NCBI GenBank assembly: GCA_964637235.1
Contig: CAZWVR010000116.1
Span: forward strand, 1-6,150
Length of the DNA stretch: 6,150 nt
Reading direction: 5' to 3'
From: CAZWVR01 sp964637235
GTDB lineage: Bacteria > Bacteroidota > Bacteroidia > Bacteroidales > S143-33
In this document: positions 1 through 6,150 of the stretch, in pieces
Position numbering within the stretch: position 1 is the first letter of the stretch
Layout: each line of letters opens with the position of its first letter
The notes under the pieces: generated by a model
The model's database searches: none
What the model was told of the DNA's origin: nothing
What the model saw: only the letters and a program-made list of their open reading frames with translations
Translations under genes and position numbers: made by a program

Positions 1-54
1 CTCGGCTCGGTAAGGCAGGCGGCAGCAGGCTGACGCCTGTCAGCACGCCTGCCT
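1..54 (+). repeat. GC-rich nested-hairpin repeat, element A (left copy)
   Basis: This GC-rich segment folds as a nested hairpin. The outer 9-bp stem pairs AGGCAGGCG (13-21) with CGCCTGCCT (46-54), and the inner 5-bp stem pairs CAGGC (26-30) with GCCTG (35-39). A competing stem, GCTGAC (29-34) with GTCAGC (39-44), is also possible in this copy. The segment matches the reverse complement of 1788-1840 along its length with a few substitutions and one small indel. The differences inside the stems are paired so that base pairing is kept. The match starts at base 1, so the element probably continues to the left of the window. It encodes no protein that I can support. It could be a REP/BIME-like or MITE-like intergenic repeat, but I do not recognise a named family. 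Confidence 0.75.
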
Positions 55-74
55 ATGCCCCACATTCTCACATT

Positions 75-197
75 CCCGCAACTCCTTTCAGTTGTGGGGC
101 ACAAACCCACCTTCCCGCAAGTCTTTCGACTTGTAGGAGATAAACTTGCAAGTCTTTTGACTTGTTATCCCTAAATCCCCGCAAGTCTTTTCAACTA
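75..197 (+). repeat. Array of four short hairpin repeats
   Basis: Four 16-base units start at 79, 118, 149 and 182: CAACTCCTTTCAGTTG, CAAGTCTTTCGACTTG, CAAGTCTTTTGACTTG and CAAGTCTTTTCAACTA. The first three are perfect or near-perfect hairpins with 5-6 bp stems and pyrimidine-rich loops. The fourth has lost its 3' arm. Units 1, 2 and 4 are preceded by CCCG. In unit 1 this extends the stem to 9 bp (75-83 with 90-98, including one G-T pair). Between units 1 and 2 the fourth stem pair changes from C-G to G-C, keeping pairing. The array sits between elements A and B of the left repeat copy, where the right copy has only 8 bases. No T-tract follows the stems on either strand, so these do not look like ordinary intrinsic terminators, although they could protect the 3' end of the EEP transcript. 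Confidence 0.75.
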
Positions 198-247
198 TGG
201 TAATATCCTGTAAATCAATGCTTTGAGTAAAAATCACAATTACCTCG

Positions 248-303
248 CCTCGCTTGGCAGTGCGTGGGGCTTCGCTGACGCTCAGCCTCCGCCCGCCAAG
301 TGC
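248..303 (+). repeat. GC-rich inverted repeat, element B (left copy)
   Basis: Bases 260-296 are identical over 37 bases to the reverse complement of 1731-1767. Similarity continues on the left to base 248 with two mismatches, and on the right for a few bases with one indel. The core holds a small palindrome, GCTGA-CGC-TCAGC (274-286). The segment is much richer in GC than the adjoining EEP gene. A short minus-strand open frame covering 88-306 starts inside it but has no coding features. The remainder up to the EEP stop (304-352) is GC-rich and has no structure that I can identify. Confidence 0.85.
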
Positions 304-352
304 CACAGACTGCTCGCCAGCGCCTCATACCGCTACGCCCCCTAACGCAGCA

Positions 353-1402
353 TCATACACCTTTAAGCTTAATCCGCATAAATACCGGCTGATGATCTGA
401 ATACTCAAAATTCAAATCCTCAGTTTTTATGTATTCAAGTTCTATATTCGGCGAAAGCAAATAAAAATCTATAATTTTAGTAGGAGTTTTGCTCTTATCA
501 TATTTCTGATCAGCGTTACGATTTGTTGGCATACTTGGATCATATACCCACTGCCACTGTGGCAAAAGAGTATCTGGCACACCTAAATAAACTGAATCTT
601 TCACAAAATCAGTATATTTCGGATTATAATGTGGAGGAACCTGATTCCAATCGCCTCCCACCAAAATATAATTTCCCTTGTTGTATTCAGAAGTTATAAA
701 ATCTTTAAGAAATGCCATTTGTTTTCGACGCAAAGAGCCATCATCAAATGCTGAATTATGCGTGTTTATTACAAGAAAATCCTTACCATCTTTCAGGTGA
801 AAACGCATAACAGAAAAACACCTATCAAGCATAAACAAACCCTTAGGCCAAGCAAAATTTCCCGGAAAAGAGTACCGTACAACTTCATAAGGCTCATAGC
901 GAGAGCAACTTACCAATCCAGCAATAACTTTACCATAAGGAGATTTTAGGGGTACAGGTATAAATTTAACATTATAATTTGTCGCAAAAAAACATCTAAA
1001 AGCTCCAATACTTTGTTTTAATATCTTAAATTCATTGATATGATACGTCCGCTTTGCATTTGTGTCCACTTCTTGAAGTAAAATAAAATCAAGAGAATCT
1101 GAATGTGAACTAATAAACTGTTTAATTCCGTCAACATTTTGCAAAGTAATATCCTTAGAAAGGCGCGTTTGAGTTCCACCATCATAGAAAAAATCCATTT
1201 GTTTGCTCATTCCACAATAACCTATATTCCAAGTCATTAAAGTAAAAACAGAATCTGTTAAATAAGGCGCTTTCGGATTGGAATAGAGAATTATCCGCTC
1301 TTTGGGTTTATAATCGGTTATAGTCGCATAAATAAGAAAAACAAGAACTATGGAAAATAGAATTAAAAAAATAATCCAAAAAATTTTTACAGCTTTACTC
1401 AT
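353..1402 (-). CDS. Membrane-anchored endonuclease/exonuclease/phosphatase family protein
   Basis: This 349-residue protein belongs to the DNase I-like EEP superfamily of metal-dependent phosphodiesterases and phosphatases. The expected motifs appear in order: TWN (57-59), LLQEVD with the metal-binding Glu (108-113, E111), NTHN (213-216), GGDWN (249-253), IIDF (310-313) and the terminal SDHQPV with the catalytic Asp-His pair (D336, H337). Residues 7-27 form one hydrophobic segment after a short basic start (MSKAVK), so the enzyme is probably membrane-anchored. Basic residues on both sides of the segment leave its orientation uncertain. The substrate (nucleic acid, phospholipid or a small phosphate ester) cannot be deduced. 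The start ATG (1400-1402) places the membrane segment directly at the N-terminus, and the stop is TGA. No Shine-Dalgarno motif is visible. The gene stands alone, diverges from the srfB-like gene, and is bracketed by inverted copies of elements A and B. Confidence 0.9.
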   Translation of the reverse strand: MSKAVKIFWIIFLILFSIVLVFLIYATITDYKPKERIILYSNPKAPYLTDSVFTLMTWNIGYCGMSKQMDFFYDGGTQTRLSKDITLQNVDGIKQFISSHSDSLDFILLQEVDTNAKRTYHINEFKILKQSIGAFRCFFATNYNVKFIPVPLKSPYGKVIAGLVSCSRYEPYEVVRYSFPGNFAWPKGLFMLDRCFSVMRFHLKDGKDFLVINTHNSAFDDGSLRRKQMAFLKDFITSEYNKGNYILVGGDWNQVPPHYNPKYTDFVKDSVYLGVPDTLLPQWQWVYDPSMPTNRNADQKYDKSKTPTKIIDFYLLSPNIELEYIKTEDLNFEYSDHQPVFMRIKLKGV

Positions 1403-1410
1403 CTATGAAT

Positions 1411-1611
1411 AATTTTTAGCAATTAACTTATTAGGTATTACAAAGAAAAAAATTTTTTTTAACATTGAAAAAATTTAAATTTGAAATCAGATAAAATTTT
1501 TAGCAATAATTCACAATAGCCGAGAAGGAGAAATAGAGAAAATTTTTAGCATAATATACAAGTACATTATTTGAGGTTGTTATGAATAATGAGGAAAATT
1601 TTTAGCATAAT
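1411..1611. repeat. Four copies of the 11-base motif AATTTTTAGCA
   Basis: The perfect 11-mer AATTTTTAGCA occurs at 1411, 1495, 1541 and 1597, each time followed by an AT-rich tail (ATTA, ATAAT, TAAT, TAAT). A weaker fifth copy (AAGTTTAGCATTCA) lies near 1645. Copies 3 and 4 share a longer context, GAGAAAATTTTTAGCATAAT and GAGGAAAATTTTTAGCATAAT. Start-to-start spacing is irregular (84, 46 and 56 bases). Read on the EEP strand the motif is TGCTAAAAATT, and the nearest copy ends 8 bases upstream of the EEP start codon. The cluster lies in the region from which both divergent genes must be transcribed. It may be an operator array or a degraded tandem duplication. No clear Bacteroidota promoter (TTTG / TAnnTTTG) could be found on either strand here. 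Confidence 0.6.
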
Positions 1612-1685
1612 TTATAAGCTAACAGAAATATTCAACAAGATATAAAGTTTAGCATTCAAGGAGTAGTTAAACAAATGAGCGTGAG

Positions 1686-1719
1686 GGCGAAGGCGGGATA
1701 GACGGCGAAGGCGAGGGAT
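1686..1719. repeat. Short imperfect GC-rich tandem repeat
   Basis: Two near-copies lie 18 bases apart: GGCGAAGGCGGGAT (1686-1699) and GGCGAAGGCGAGGGAT (1704-1719). They mark the abrupt change from the AT-rich half of the intergenic region to its GC-rich half and adjoin the right copy of element B. The left copy of the repeat region has no clear equivalent. I see no function. Confidence 0.5.
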
Positions 1720-1730
1720 TAGGTGCGCTT

Positions 1731-1779
1731 GCGGGCGGAGGCTGAGCGTCAGCGAAGCCCCACGCACCGCAAAGCGAGG
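1731..1779 (-). repeat. GC-rich inverted repeat, element B (right copy)
   Basis: Bases 1731-1767 are the exact reverse complement of 260-296 (37 bases). Bases 1768-1779 extend the match to 248-259 with two mismatches. Only 8 bases (1780-1787) separate it from the right copy of element A. The A-then-B order is the same as on the left when read on the opposite strand, so A and B behave as one composite repeat placed in opposite orientation on each side of the EEP gene. Confidence 0.85.
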
Positions 1780-1787
1780 TGAGGTTT

Positions 1788-1840
1788 AGGCTGGTGTGCT
1801 GACAGCCTAAGGCTGCTGCCACCAGCCTTGCCGAACCGAG
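1788..1840 (-). repeat. GC-rich nested-hairpin repeat, element A (right copy)
   Basis: This is the inverted counterpart of bases 1-54. The outer 9-bp stem pairs AGGCTGGTG (1788-1796) with CACCAGCCT (1820-1828), and the inner stem pairs CAGCC (1803-1807) with GGCTG (1811-1815) around a TAA loop. Compared with the left copy, two outer-stem pairs and one inner-stem pair have changed on both sides, so each position still pairs. The flank 1829-1840 also matches the left copy (bases 1-12). Similarity probably continues toward 1915, but the matching part of the left copy lies outside the window. Confidence 0.75.
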
Positions 1841-1939
1841 CGAATGCGCACCTATGCCGAGCCACAGCCGGATACAAGCCGTAGCCCGACCCGAACGCAG
1901 TGAGGGACACGCCCTAAAATAAACCTAAAAAATTAAATT
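1841..1939 (+). other. Leader region of the srfB-like gene
   Basis: Bases 1841-1915 are GC-rich and probably belong to the same repeat region. They are followed by an A-rich leader (1915-1939, ending AATTAAATT) directly before the ATG. There is no Shine-Dalgarno motif, as is common in Bacteroidota. I found no convincing promoter. If transcription starts upstream of 1840, the mRNA of the srfB-like gene would carry the folded element A in its 5' untranslated region. Confidence 0.4.
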
Positions 1940-4933
1940 ATGAAACCAATAAGTCTTATTGCTGATAGCGGTATACAATTTTACTCATACAAAATAAACC
2001 TCGCTCCCGGTAGTGAAGCCCTAAAACTCAGTGCCGACTTCTACGAAAAAGAAGAAATAGATCAAGACGGTAATAAAGAATACACATTTGTGTTGCCATA
2101 TTTCTACGAAAAAAAACAATATTACATAGAGCTTACAGACGAAATTCAAAACATCGCTATGGACCCAGAAACAGGAGAAATTGACGAAAATAAAATACCA
2201 CAAGACCTAATTATAAAAATACCGGAACACAAAATCATAACAGTAAGAGCTACGGAAGCACTTCAAGTATATGAAAATATGTGGCTACCACTACCCTACC
2301 TCCGTAAAAGTTATGACGGCAAAAGTTTCCAACAAGGTCCTGAAACTTGGGCAATGCTTTGGTTCTCTAAAATACCAGCTACTGAACAAGCAGGAAATTA
2401 TACACATAACATTGTATTAGCTTTTGACACCCGCACAGACGAAAATACCGATACATATCTAACCCCTACACCCATAGATGCCAAAAACTCAATATTTGAA
2501 TGTGCCACACATTGGAAAGACAATTTCTTTTTTATAGCAAAACAATGGGTGCAAGAATGGCTAAAAAACTATTTTACAAAAAAATTCAAACAATTAGGTC
2601 GCAATTCTGACGATTACTTCTTTTTGCATACTGCCTATTATATGACCTTATTAAAAGTGTTTGAAAAAGCAGAAGCATTTCCTCCTGTCTCACTCCATAC
2701 AAACGAAATATCTGTTGATGTAGATTTAATACTTGACATAGGAAACTCACGAACTACTGGCATTCTGGTAGAAACTCTACGCCAAGGAGAACCATTTCAT
2801 TTTACAGATGCTACACCATTGATACTCAGAGACATAACATATCCCAACCGTACTTATTCTAAACCTTTTGAAATGCGGTTGGCTTTTGTAAAATCTGAAT
2901 TAGGCTACGAAGCAGCTTTTGCATTAAGCGGAAATCCCAAAGCCTTCAAATGGCCAAGCTTAGTAAGAATAGGTCCAGAAGCACAAAGACTCGCAGTAAT
3001 AAATACAGCAGAAAACAATAACTCTATAATGTCCAGCCCAAAAAGATATCTTTGGGACGATGAAAAACGAATTTTCCCTTGGACATATCTAAGCTCAACC
3101 GAAGAACACTTCGCTAAACCTGCTTTATATGGATTAGCAGAACTATTTACAGAGGATGGTAAACTGGTAGAAAAAGAACTAAAAAAACATCAAGAAGATC
3201 CGGAAGAATATCCACGTCCTATACCAGCTATAAATCCATACTTTTCTCGCAGTTCTCTGATGACATTTGCAATGGCAGAAATATTCCTCCAAGCCATTAC
3301 CTATGTTAATAGCTACGAATTTAGAAAACGGCAAGGGCAAGAATATTTACCAAGACGACTAAAAAGAATTGTAATAACCGCGCCAACTGCAATGCTACAA
3401 ACAGAGCAAATTACCCTAAGAGAACATGCAAAAGACGCCGTAGAAGCACTTAAACTATACTTTGGTAATTCATTCATAGACAGCAATTTAAGTATAATAC
3501 CCGACCCAGAAGACCTAAAAAGAACACCAGAGAAACGCCACGAATGGAACTATGACGAAGCTACTTGCAACCAACTTTCGTTCCTCTATGGCGAAATTAA
3601 AGACAAATTCTTAAACAATGCTAAACTCTACATTGAAACTATGGGCAAAAAGCGAGAAGGCTCCATCTTTCCAGACGAACCCTCGCTTACAATAGCAACA
3701 GTAGATATAGGCGGCGGCACTACCGATCTTATGATAGCTTCTTACCAAGCTAACCCACAAGCAAATATCTCTGTTATCACCCCTAATCCACTATTCTGGG
3801 AAGGCTTTAACCTCGCAGGCGATGATATCGTAAAAAGAATTATTGAAAGAATCCTACTTCCAGCAATCCGTCAATATGCTCAGAATGAAGGCGCCCAAAA
3901 TGTTATTAACGTAATGAACTTCCTATTCGGTCCTTATCTGGGCAAAACTACTGCTTTTGATAAACTAATGAAAAAACAATTTGCTAATCAAATAGCTATT
4001 CCAATAGCATTTGAAATATTACAACATAGCGCAGAAGAAAGACCCCCAGAACCCAGAAAATTCGACACTTTCTTTGTAAATTATCCATATCCTAATAAAC
4101 GCCTCATTGAATACATAAATAAACACTTCCGAGAAGCTGGTGCCTCAAATTTTGATTTAGAAAAATTAATTCTTGAAATTGACGCCGAAAATACAAATAA
4201 AGTCGTCAAAGACATAGTAGAAAAAATGATAGGCGATCTATGCGGCATAATTGCTCAATATTCTTGCGACTACGTACTCCTTTCCGGTCGTCCAAGTACT
4301 CTCCCTGTAATTAAAAAACTTTTCTTAAAATACCTTCCTGTACCACCAGACAGGATAATTCAATTAGGACATTACAGAATAGGTACTTGGTATCCATTCG
4401 CAACAGAAACCGGAGTAATTACAGACCCCAAAACCTCCGTAGCAGTAGGTGCAACTATAGCTCTAATGGCTGGAACCCTCAGACGCCTGGAAGATTTTAC
4501 CTTAGATATTACATACCTCAAACAAAAATATCAATCAACCGCCGACTATATCGGCGAATACGATACTACAAAAAGCACTCTTAAAAATATCATCCTAGAT
4601 CCGGAAAATTATCACAAAAAAATAGAATTTTTCGGACATATGATTTTAGGATATAGACAAATGCCTTCTGACGACTGGATAGCTTCTCCTATGTACAAAA
4701 TTAGTTATGCTAATAATAACATCGCAAAACAACTGCAAGAAAGAGAACCCCTAAGTTTTGAAATAGAAAGAGACACCACAAATAAAGAAAAATTAAAACC
4801 ACTAAGAAATATCATTGATAAAGAAGGCAAAAAAATACCAGCAGAACATATTAAAGTTAAAATGCAAACTCTCGCTGATGAATTCGGATACTGGATGGAC
4901 ACCGGTATCTTTTTAGTACAACTTTTTGAATAA
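1940..4933 (+). CDS. srfB: SrfB-like protein with actin/Hsp70-type ATPase core
   Basis: This 997-residue protein resembles SrfB (virulence protein SrfB family), whose members are about 1000 residues long. Its start, ISLIADSGIQF (residues 4-14), fits the N-terminus I recall for the family and supports this ATG. The ATPase core shows a phosphate-1-like motif DIGNSRTTG (266-274), a phosphate-2 motif VDIGGGTTD (588-596), an adenosine-type motif LLSGRPS (780-786) and a closing VAVGAT (834-839). About 265 residues precede the core, about 310 separate the two phosphate motifs, and about 160 follow it. No signal peptide or membrane segment is evident, so it is probably cytoplasmic. In Salmonella srfB was named as an SsrB-regulated factor and is encoded with srfA and srfC. 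Neither is adjacent here. The molecular function is not established. It is first in a probable three-gene unit, ending 6 bases before the next start. Family assignment is from memory of motifs and length, not from a search. Confidence 0.85.
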   Translation: MKPISLIADSGIQFYSYKINLAPGSEALKLSADFYEKEEIDQDGNKEYTFVLPYFYEKKQYYIELTDEIQNIAMDPETGEIDENKIPQDLIIKIPEHKIITVRATEALQVYENMWLPLPYLRKSYDGKSFQQGPETWAMLWFSKIPATEQAGNYTHNIVLAFDTRTDENTDTYLTPTPIDAKNSIFECATHWKDNFFFIAKQWVQEWLKNYFTKKFKQLGRNSDDYFFLHTAYYMTLLKVFEKAEAFPPVSLHTNEISVDVDLILDIGNSRTTGILVETLRQGEPFHFTDATPLILRDITYPNRTYSKPFEMRLAFVKSELGYEAAFALSGNPKAFKWPSLVRIGPEAQRLAVINTAENNNSIMSSPKRYLWDDEKRIFPWTYLSSTEEHFAKPALYGLAELFTEDGKLVEKELKKHQEDPEEYPRPIPAINPYFSRSSLMTFAMAEIFLQAITYVNSYEFRKRQGQEYLPRRLKRIVITAPTAMLQTEQITLREHAKDAVEALKLYFGNSFIDSNLSIIPDPEDLKRTPEKRHEWNYDEATCNQLSFLYGEIKDKFLNNAKLYIETMGKKREGSIFPDEPSLTIATVDIGGGTTDLMIASYQANPQANISVITPNPLFWEGFNLAGDDIVKRIIERILLPAIRQYAQNEGAQNVINVMNFLFGPYLGKTTAFDKLMKKQFANQIAIPIAFEILQHSAEERPPEPRKFDTFFVNYPYPNKRLIEYINKHFREAGASNFDLEKLILEIDAENTNKVVKDIVEKMIGDLCGIIAQYSCDYVLLSGRPSTLPVIKKLFLKYLPVPPDRIIQLGHYRIGTWYPFATETGVITDPKTSVAVGATIALMAGTLRRLEDFTLDITYLKQKYQSTADYIGEYDTTKSTLKNIILDPENYHKKIEFFGHMILGYRQMPSDDWIASPMYKISYANNNIAKQLQEREPLSFEIERDTTNKEKLKPLRNIIDKEGKKIPAEHIKVKMQTLADEFGYWMDTGIFLVQLFE

Positions 4934-4939
4934 TAGACT

Positions 4940-5686
4940 ATGAAAAAATATCTAACTTTCATAGCAATCTGTATTCTTAGCTTATTTAGCTTATCTGCCC
5001 AAGATACACTAAAAAATTTCTATTTTAAAGATGAATGGTCAATAGGAATATATGCGTATAATAATGGCTGGGGCTTTGACTATCGTAGCGGAAAATTTCT
5101 TAACCCAAAATCCAAAAAAATTTGGGAAATAGGATACAAAAATATCAAACACCCCAAAGAATATAGACAAGAATCATTATGGCTAAATGGGAAATACTAC
5201 GTATATGGCAAATTAAATAAATGCTATACATTCTATTTCGGTATAGGTAAACAACATACATTGATACCCAAAAACGGTGATAAAACAGTAGAAATAAAAT
5301 TATTAGGAATTATCGGCACAAATCTGGCACTTCTAAAACCCATATACTACGAAGTATATAACCCAAAAGATAGCTCCTATATCTATTCAAAATTTGACAT
5401 ATCACAACAACCCGGAACAATACTTGCAGAAGCTCCTTTTTCAATGGGTCTGGAAGAAACTAAATTTATACCCGGAATATATAGCAAACTCGCTCTAAAT
5501 GTGGACTTTTCAAAAAAATTTACATCTATAAACGCAGTGGAAATAGGCATCAGAGGGGCACTTTTTCTAAAAAAACTAAACATTATGTCTCAGGTGGAAA
5601 ATTATAATTTTTTTATGGCACTGTTTTTGTCCTATCGTTTAGGAAAAATTTATCAAGGAAACAGAAGACAAGTCATTTTTGATTAA
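4940..5686 (+). CDS. Secreted protein, probable outer-membrane beta-barrel
   Basis: This 248-residue protein begins with a clear signal peptide: MKK, a hydrophobic stretch (residues 5-18) and a likely signal peptidase I site in SLSA-QD (cleavage after residue 20). The mature part alternates polar and hydrophobic residues in short, aromatic-rich strands, for example WSIGIYAYNNGWGFDYR (33-49), KYYVYGKLN (85-93) and TFYFGIGKQ (97-105). It ends with the barrel-like strand MALFLSYRLGKIY (226-238). There is no lipobox cysteine. HPKE (71-74), LLKPIYYE (131-138) and PGIYSKLALNVDF (178-190) resemble a recurring Bacteroidota family of uncharacterised envelope proteins, recalled from memory and without a name that I can give. 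It starts 6 bases after the srfB-like stop and lies 13 bases before yaaA, so all three are probably co-transcribed. It may be the envelope partner of the SrfB-like ATPase, but nothing in its sequence shows this. Confidence 0.75.
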   Translation: MKKYLTFIAICILSLFSLSAQDTLKNFYFKDEWSIGIYAYNNGWGFDYRSGKFLNPKSKKIWEIGYKNIKHPKEYRQESLWLNGKYYVYGKLNKCYTFYFGIGKQHTLIPKNGDKTVEIKLLGIIGTNLALLKPIYYEVYNPKDSSYIYSKFDISQQPGTILAEAPFSMGLEETKFIPGIYSKLALNVDFSKKFTSINAVEIGIRGALFLKKLNIMSQVENYNFFMALFLSYRLGKIYQGNRRQVIFD

Positions 5687-5699
5687 AAAAAGAAACACT

Positions 5700-6150
5700 A
5701 TGTTAATTGTAATTTCCTCTGCAAAAAAACTTGATTATAAAACACCGGTACCAATTGAAAAATATACAATACCGGAGTTTCTAAACCACTCAAAAATATT
5801 AGTGGATATACTAAAAAATTCCTCTATTGAAATTCTAACAAAACTAATGAATATTAGCTACGGACTGGCAGAATTGAACTTAGAACGATATAAAAAATGG
5901 TCTTTACCATTCACCCCCGAAAATGCACGTCAAGCAATCTTTGCATTCAAAGGGGACGTCTATGAAGCAATGCAGGCATATAATCTTTCCGAAGATGAAC
6001 TCTCTTTTGCCCAAGAACACCTTAGAATTATATCCGGTCTATATGGCTTATTAAGACCATTAGACCTCATACAACCATACAGATTACCTATGGGCACTAA
6101 ACTGAAAAACCCATTCGGAAAAGATTTATATGCATTCTGGTCAGAACTGA
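5700..6150 (+). CDS. yaaA: YaaA peroxide-stress protein (UPF0246/DUF328), 3' end beyond the window
   Basis: The frame is open from the ATG at 5700 to the last base, giving 150 residues of a family of about 250-260. Characteristic family stretches are MLIVISSAKKLD (1-12), FKGDVYEAM (83-91), ISGLYGLLRPLD (111-122), PYRLPMGT (126-133) and GKDLYAFW (140-147). In E. coli YaaA is induced by OxyR and limits free intracellular iron and Fenton damage during hydrogen peroxide stress. The protein is cytoplasmic and may bind DNA. The start is 13 bases after the preceding stop, behind an A-rich stretch without a Shine-Dalgarno motif, and places the conserved N-terminus correctly. No promoter is visible in the gap, so expression probably depends on the upstream genes. 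The last sequenced codon is CTG (6147-6149). Truncation here is due to the window and not to a mutation. Confidence 0.93.
   Translation, partial: MLIVISSAKKLDYKTPVPIEKYTIPEFLNHSKILVDILKNSSIEILTKLMNISYGLAELNLERYKKWSLPFTPENARQAIFAFKGDVYEAMQAYNLSEDELSFAQEHLRIISGLYGLLRPLDLIQPYRLPMGTKLKNPFGKDLYAFWSEL

Noticed and set aside
118..164. Intrinsic terminator of the EEP gene
   Set aside because: The stems are short and no T-tract follows them on the EEP strand. They also lie about 190 bases or more beyond the stop codon.
75..197. Possible CRISPR array from the regularly repeated CAAGTC units
   Set aside because: The units are only 16 bases, differ from each other, are spaced unevenly (39, 31 and 33 bases) with very short gaps, and no cas gene is present.
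88..306. A 72-codon minus-strand open frame across the hairpin array and element B
   Set aside because: It starts inside a repeat that is also present at 1731-1767, runs through the hairpin array, has no recognisable protein features and lacks a convincing translation start.
1560..1590. Bacteroidota-type promoter (TAnnTTTG) near TTATTTGAGG
   Set aside because: The spacing between TA and TTTG does not fit the consensus and no suitable -33 TTTG lies upstream, so it is not supported.
4705..4962. Minus-strand open frame overlapping the end of the srfB-like gene
   Set aside because: It lies opposite well-supported coding sequence of the srfB-like gene and the next start, and its product shows no motif. 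It is a shadow frame.
6140..6150. Apparent TGA at the end of the window as the stop of yaaA
   Set aside because: In the yaaA frame the last bases read TCA GAA CTG A, so the TGA is out of frame and the gene continues beyond the window.

Overview
The window looks like part of a Bacteroidota chromosome. The coding regions are AT-rich, start codons follow A-rich leaders without a Shine-Dalgarno motif, one gene starts with a short signal peptide ending in 'LSAQ', and its product resembles outer-membrane beta-barrel proteins of that phylum. The genus cannot be told from the sequence.

Layout. Bases 1-352 hold no credible gene. They contain a GC-rich repeat region: a nested-hairpin element (A, 1-54), an array of four short hairpins (79-197) and a second GC-rich element (B, 248-303). 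A membrane-anchored endonuclease/exonuclease/phosphatase (EEP) family protein is encoded on the minus strand at 353-1402. The divergent intergenic region 1403-1939 has an AT-rich half with four perfect copies of an 11-base motif, and a GC-rich half that carries elements B and A again in inverted orientation. The EEP gene is therefore bracketed by inverted copies of the A-B repeat.

On the plus strand, three genes lie head to tail with gaps of 6 and 13 bases and probably form one transcription unit: a 997-residue SrfB-like protein with an actin/Hsp70-type ATPase core, a 248-residue secreted protein that is probably an outer-membrane beta-barrel, and a YaaA (UPF0246/DUF328) peroxide-stress protein cut by the window end.

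The SrfB-like ATPase is the least understood protein here. In enterobacteria SrfB is encoded with SrfA and SrfC. Neither is next to it in this window, where its direct partners are an envelope protein and an oxidative-stress protein. The strongest non-coding signal is the repeat family. Two distant copies of element A keep the same two stems while their bases differ by paired, compensatory changes, so the fold itself appears to be conserved.
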